From Dehalococcoidales bacterium (GTDB taxonomy: Bacteria > Chloroflexota > Dehalococcoidia > Dehalococcoidales > UBA5760): a DNA stretch of 7,225 nucleotides. Of this stretch, positions 5,353 through 7,225 are shown piece after piece. Position 1 is the first letter of the stretch, and every line of letters starts with the position of its first letter. The DNA lies in assembly GCA_016931015.1 (NCBI GenBank), contig JAFGFP010000110.1, forward strand, positions 1-7,225, given 5' to 3'. The position numbers and the translations under genes are program-made. The notes beneath the pieces are model-generated. The model saw only the letters and a program-made list of their open reading frames with translations. It searched no databases and was not told where the DNA came from.

Positions 5353-5532
5353 ATGACAACTGACACGGTATCGCAGGACAAGAAATTACTTAAGCCGCCC
5401 TTAAAATGTCCCAAGTGTCATTACGGGGGGAGATACATCGTGCCCCACGAAGACGGCTGGCAGTGCTGGAACTGCATGAAGATAATATATCGAGACGCGC
5501 CGATTATCGATTTAGACATAAGCGAGTCATAG
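5353..5532 (+). CDS. Four-cysteine zinc-ribbon small protein, 59 aa
   Basis: A 59-residue protein with CPKC (C19, C22) and CWNC (C38, C41), spaced as the two knuckles of a zinc ribbon of the rubredoxin/TFIIB type. Between them HYGGRYIVPHEDGWQ fits the hairpin strand that ends in the second knuckle. The N-terminus (TTDTVSQDKKLLKPP) and C-terminus (IIDLDISES) are short and probably disordered or acidic. Such proteins often bind nucleic acid or act as accessory subunits; no function is assigned. The ATG at 5353 is 16 bases after GGAGG (5332-5336), longer than ideal, but no better in-frame start exists. The gene follows promoter 5179-5207 and the leader hairpin, and converges with the membrane-protein gene at 5579. 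Confidence 0.75.
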   Translation: MTTDTVSQDKKLLKPPLKCPKCHYGGRYIVPHEDGWQCWNCMKIIYRDAPIIDLDISES

Positions 5533-5578
5533 CTCTTCAGGCTATCGTAGAATCTAACTGGCCTGGCTGTCCTGGTGG

Positions 5579-5761
5579 TTAGTCACTCTTGGCTTTATGG
5601 CGAACCAGGGCCATCATCAGGAAGCCAGCCCCCAGTCCGATGAAGAGCCCTACCGGCATGGTGTGGGTAGCAAAGCTGATACCCATGCCGATGACGATGC
5701 AACCCACAAAAACAAGCCCGCCGATTTCCCGGCTCTTTTTCTGTTCCGGAGACTCGGTCAT
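5579..5761 (-). CDS. Small two-helix membrane protein, 60 aa
   Basis: A 60-residue protein with a charged N-terminus (MTESPEQKKSRE), a hydrophobic helix at about 13-31 (IGGLVFVGCIVIGMGISFA), a short turn and a second Gly-rich helix at about 36-54, then a basic tail RHKAKSD. Both ends are probably cytoplasmic. The ATG at 5759-5761 has AAAGGAGG (5767-5774) five bases upstream. The gene starts 49 bases after the tRNA-Glu on the same strand and may be read from the tRNA promoter. I recall similar short proteins from Chloroflexota but no function for them. Confidence 0.8.
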   Translation of the reverse strand: MTESPEQKKSREIGGLVFVGCIVIGMGISFATHTMPVGLFIGLGAGFLMMALVRHKAKSD

Positions 5762-5810
5762 GTCGGCCTCCTTTGTCAGGCAGGTTGAGGGGTATCTTGA
5801 GTATGATGTT

Positions 5811-5886
5811 TGGTGCCCCCAAGGGAATTCGAATCCCTGTTGCCGGCTTGAAAGGCCGGTGTCCTAGGCCTCTAGACGATGGGGGC
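5811..5886 (-). tRNA. tRNA-Glu (anticodon UUC), CCA encoded
   Basis: The minus strand folds as a full cloverleaf. Acceptor GCCCCCA (5886-5880) pairs with TGGGGGC, followed by discriminator A and encoded CCA (5813-5811). The D arm is GTCT...AGGAC. The anticodon stem CCGGC/GCCGG encloses CTTTCAA, with anticodon TTC (complement of 5850-5852). The T arm AGGGA-TTCGAAT-TCCCT has an A-T rather than G-C closing pair. Total length is 76 with CCA. It decodes GAA and GAG. Confidence 0.97.
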
Positions 5887-5896
5887 GTGCCGCTAG

Positions 5897-5905
5897 ATTA
5901 TAGCA
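5897..5905 (-). promoter_or_regulatory. Extended -10 promoter of tRNA-Glu
   Basis: On the minus strand TGC-TATAAT (5905-5897) is a perfect extended -10 element; the -35 region is weak (AGCACA at 17 bases). Transcription would start near 5890, about four bases before the mature tRNA 5' end. Confidence 0.6.
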
Positions 5906-5921
5906 GAGACTGGAGCCGGTG

Positions 5922-5930
5922 TGCTACTAT
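5922..5930 (+). promoter_or_regulatory. Candidate extended -10 for the VTT gene
   Basis: TGC-TACTAT (5922-5930) lies nine bases before the ATG at 5940, with no clear -35. If used, the mRNA would begin only about three bases before the start codon. Confidence 0.4.
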
Positions 5931-5939
5931 AGAGACTGA

Positions 5940-6563
5940 ATGCGTAGTCTGTTCAGCCGGAACGAGCCGGAGAGCACGAAAAAAAGAGACTGGCTGGGAA
6001 TAGTTCTCAAGGGAAGGGTGCTGCCGATATTAGGCATTACCCTGGTCGTGCTCATCACGGTGGGCATCTTTCTCTACCGCGACCAGATTAGGGAGCTCGG
6101 CGCCCTGAGCTACCCCGGGGTTTTTCTGGTCAGCATGGTCTGGAACTCTACCGTTCTCGTTCCCATCCCCAGCTTCTGGACGTATTTCTTCCTGGGACAA
6201 ATCTTTAATCCGGCCCTGGTCGGGCTGGCGGGGGGCAGCGGGGCGGCGGTCGGTGAGCTGACGAGCTACCTGGCCGGCTACAGCGGACGGGTCATGCTCC
6301 GGGGGCACCGGCGGCTAAAGCTCTATACCCGGTTGGAGGACTGGATTAAGAACCGGAAGCGGGCTTTTGCCGTTATCTTCGCCTTTAACCTGGTGCCCTT
6401 TTTCCCCTTCGACCTGGTGGGTATCGCCGCCGGGGCCACTCGTTTCCCGCTGGGGCGGTTCTATCTGGCGTGTCTTGCGGGCAGGACCCTTTCCTATGGC
6501 TTTATCGCCTGGATCGGCTCTCGGGGTTGGATACCGCCGCTACCGTTTCTTAATCCCCCATAG
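5940..6563 (+). CDS. VTT/DedA-like (SNARE-associated) membrane protein
   Basis: A 207-residue inner-membrane protein of the TVP38/DedA (VTT) superfamily, whose members include lipid scramblase or flippase-like transporters. After a basic N-terminus a membrane helix spans about 28-46. The VTT core follows: VPIPSFWTYFFLG (74-85, re-entrant type with prolines), GLAGGSGAAVGELTSYLAGY (95-114) with the conserved Gly-Glu, and the FAFNLVPFFPFDLVGIAAGA segment (147-166) before LGRFYLACLAGR and a last helix. The usual R in F..R..P is N150 here. The ATG at 5940 has no clear Shine-Dalgarno sequence, and the downstream frame gives no better start, so translation may be leaderless. It is divergent from tRNA-Glu and overlaps the MFS gene tail to tail by 24 bases. 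The transported lipid is unknown. Confidence 0.85.
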   Translation: MRSLFSRNEPESTKKRDWLGIVLKGRVLPILGITLVVLITVGIFLYRDQIRELGALSYPGVFLVSMVWNSTVLVPIPSFWTYFFLGQIFNPALVGLAGGSGAAVGELTSYLAGYSGRVMLRGHRRLKLYTRLEDWIKNRKRAFAVIFAFNLVPFFPFDLVGIAAGATRFPLGRFYLACLAGRTLSYGFIAWIGSRGWIPPLPFLNPP

Positions 6564-7225
6564 TAGCACCGAGCTGGCGATGAGGGAGGCGAAAGATGTC
6601 GCCAGCATTGCGGTGTAGCCCAGACCGAAGCGACGGGCGTTAAGGAAGTCAATCATCGGCCCCTTGAGGCGGGCCAGGGCCGAGCCGCCGGCCGAAGCCA
6701 GATTAGTGAGCCCGATGTACCTCCCGGCTTCGTCCCTGGGGACAACGTCTACCGCCAGCGCCCAGTTAGTGCTCATGAGGCCGCCGAAGCCGATGCCCAT
6801 CAATATGGCGCTGGTCAGGATGGATTGGTAGCTACGGAAGAAAAAGAGGAGTCCGATGCCCAGGGCCCCGATGATTCCCGAGGCCAGGGCGACGGGTCGC
6901 CGCCCTGATTTGTCGGAGAGGCGCCCGGCGGGAAAGACCACCCCGAGCATACACATGGATGATATCAAGGTGAAGTTACCCATGACGGCCGCCGGATTGG
7001 CAACACCGAGGTAGTCCCGGAAGAAGTATAGCCCGAACGCCTGGAAAGCGGTCAGCGGAATAACGAAAAAGAGGCGGCAGAGTACGAAGCGGATGAAGTC
7101 CGGATTTGCCTGAGCATCAATCCGGAAGGTCTTAGTCAGGACTAACTTTAGAGACGGCCGGGGGCCGCCGCTACCCGGTGACTCCCTGACCAGGAACACC
7201 GTGGCCAGCATGGTGCCCAGGAAGA
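6540..7225 (-). CDS. Major facilitator superfamily transporter (N-terminus beyond window)
   Basis: The C-terminal 228 or so residues of a polytopic inner-membrane transporter, probably most of its second six-helix bundle. The sequence shows repeated hydrophobic helices (for example FIRFVLCRLFFVIPLTAFQA, VMGNFTLISSMCMLGVVF, SILTSAILMGIGFGGLMS and TAMLATSFASLIASSVLLWG). Between two of them PAGRLSDKSGRRPVAL is the MFS motif A (G-x-x-x-D-x-x-G-R-R), here the copy in the second half. The gene enters from the right edge and stops TAG at 6540-6542, inside the end of the VTT gene. Substrate and direction cannot be told; Asn and Asp in MSTNWALAVDVVPRDEAG may line the pore or a loop. Confidence 0.9.
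   Translation of the reverse strand, partial: FLGTMLATVFLVRESPGSGGPRPSLKLVLTKTFRIDAQANPDFIRFVLCRLFFVIPLTAFQAFGLYFFRDYLGVANPAAVMGNFTLISSMCMLGVVFPAGRLSDKSGRRPVALASGIIGALGIGLLFFFRSYQSILTSAILMGIGFGGLMSTNWALAVDVVPRDEAGRYIGLTNLASAGGSALARLKGPMIDFLNARRFGLGYTAMLATSFASLIASSVLLWGIKKR

Noticed and set aside
5811..5830. tRNA-Glu 3' end as an integration site for the AT-rich insert
   Set aside because: I saw no second copy of the tRNA 3' sequence near 4411-5570 and no integrase, so the idea stays unsupported.
5589..6003. Several rightward and leftward frames across the membrane-protein and tRNA region
   Set aside because: They overlap the tRNA or the 60-aa membrane gene, lack ribosome binding sites and have low-complexity or shadow-like composition.
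1..7225. CRISPR array, insertion sequence or transposase
   Set aside because: No regularly spaced repeats, no terminal inverted repeats and no transposase motif were found.

Overview
The window looks like a bacterial chromosome segment of fairly high GC, with short gaps and genes on both strands. A Chloroflexota (Dehalococcoidia-like) anaerobe is my best guess. It rests on the style of the HIT protein, a YedF selenium-metabolism protein, a lipoprotein-type molybdopterin oxidoreductase and several small lineage-type proteins. This is recognition from memory, not a database result.

Left part (1-2190). A metallo-beta-lactamase-fold hydrolase runs leftward off the window edge and looks leaderless. 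Divergent from it is a two-gene rightward operon: yedF (TusA-like plus DsrE-like domains) followed 11 bases later by a HIT-family nucleotide hydrolase/transferase. Converging on that pair is a leftward gene for a small YkoF/MTH1187-type thiamine-binding-family protein.

Middle (2191-4410). Upstream of the YkoF-like gene, on the same strand and probably in the same transcript, is a secreted lipoprotein with the sulfite-oxidase-type molybdopterin domain. Its promoter region carries a palindrome and faces a near-consensus promoter (TTGACA-17-TACAAT) for a rightward HExxH zincin-like protein. An NTF2-like lipoprotein of unknown function follows.

AT-richer insert (about 4411-5570). Composition drops and the layout changes. 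Two small-protein genes (67 aa, and a 59-aa four-cysteine zinc ribbon) each have their own near-perfect sigma-70 promoter and a long 5' leader. The first leader holds a 10-codon ORF behind a perfect Shine-Dalgarno sequence. The second holds a terminator-like hairpin with a possible competing antiterminator stem. The two units share promoter and hairpin words. This is the part most likely to hold something undescribed.

Right part (5579-7225). A leftward tRNA-Glu(UUC) with encoded CCA is followed by a 60-aa two-helix membrane protein. Back to back with the tRNA is a rightward VTT/DedA-like membrane protein, again probably leaderless. Its 3' end overlaps the 3' end of a leftward MFS transporter that continues past the right edge.
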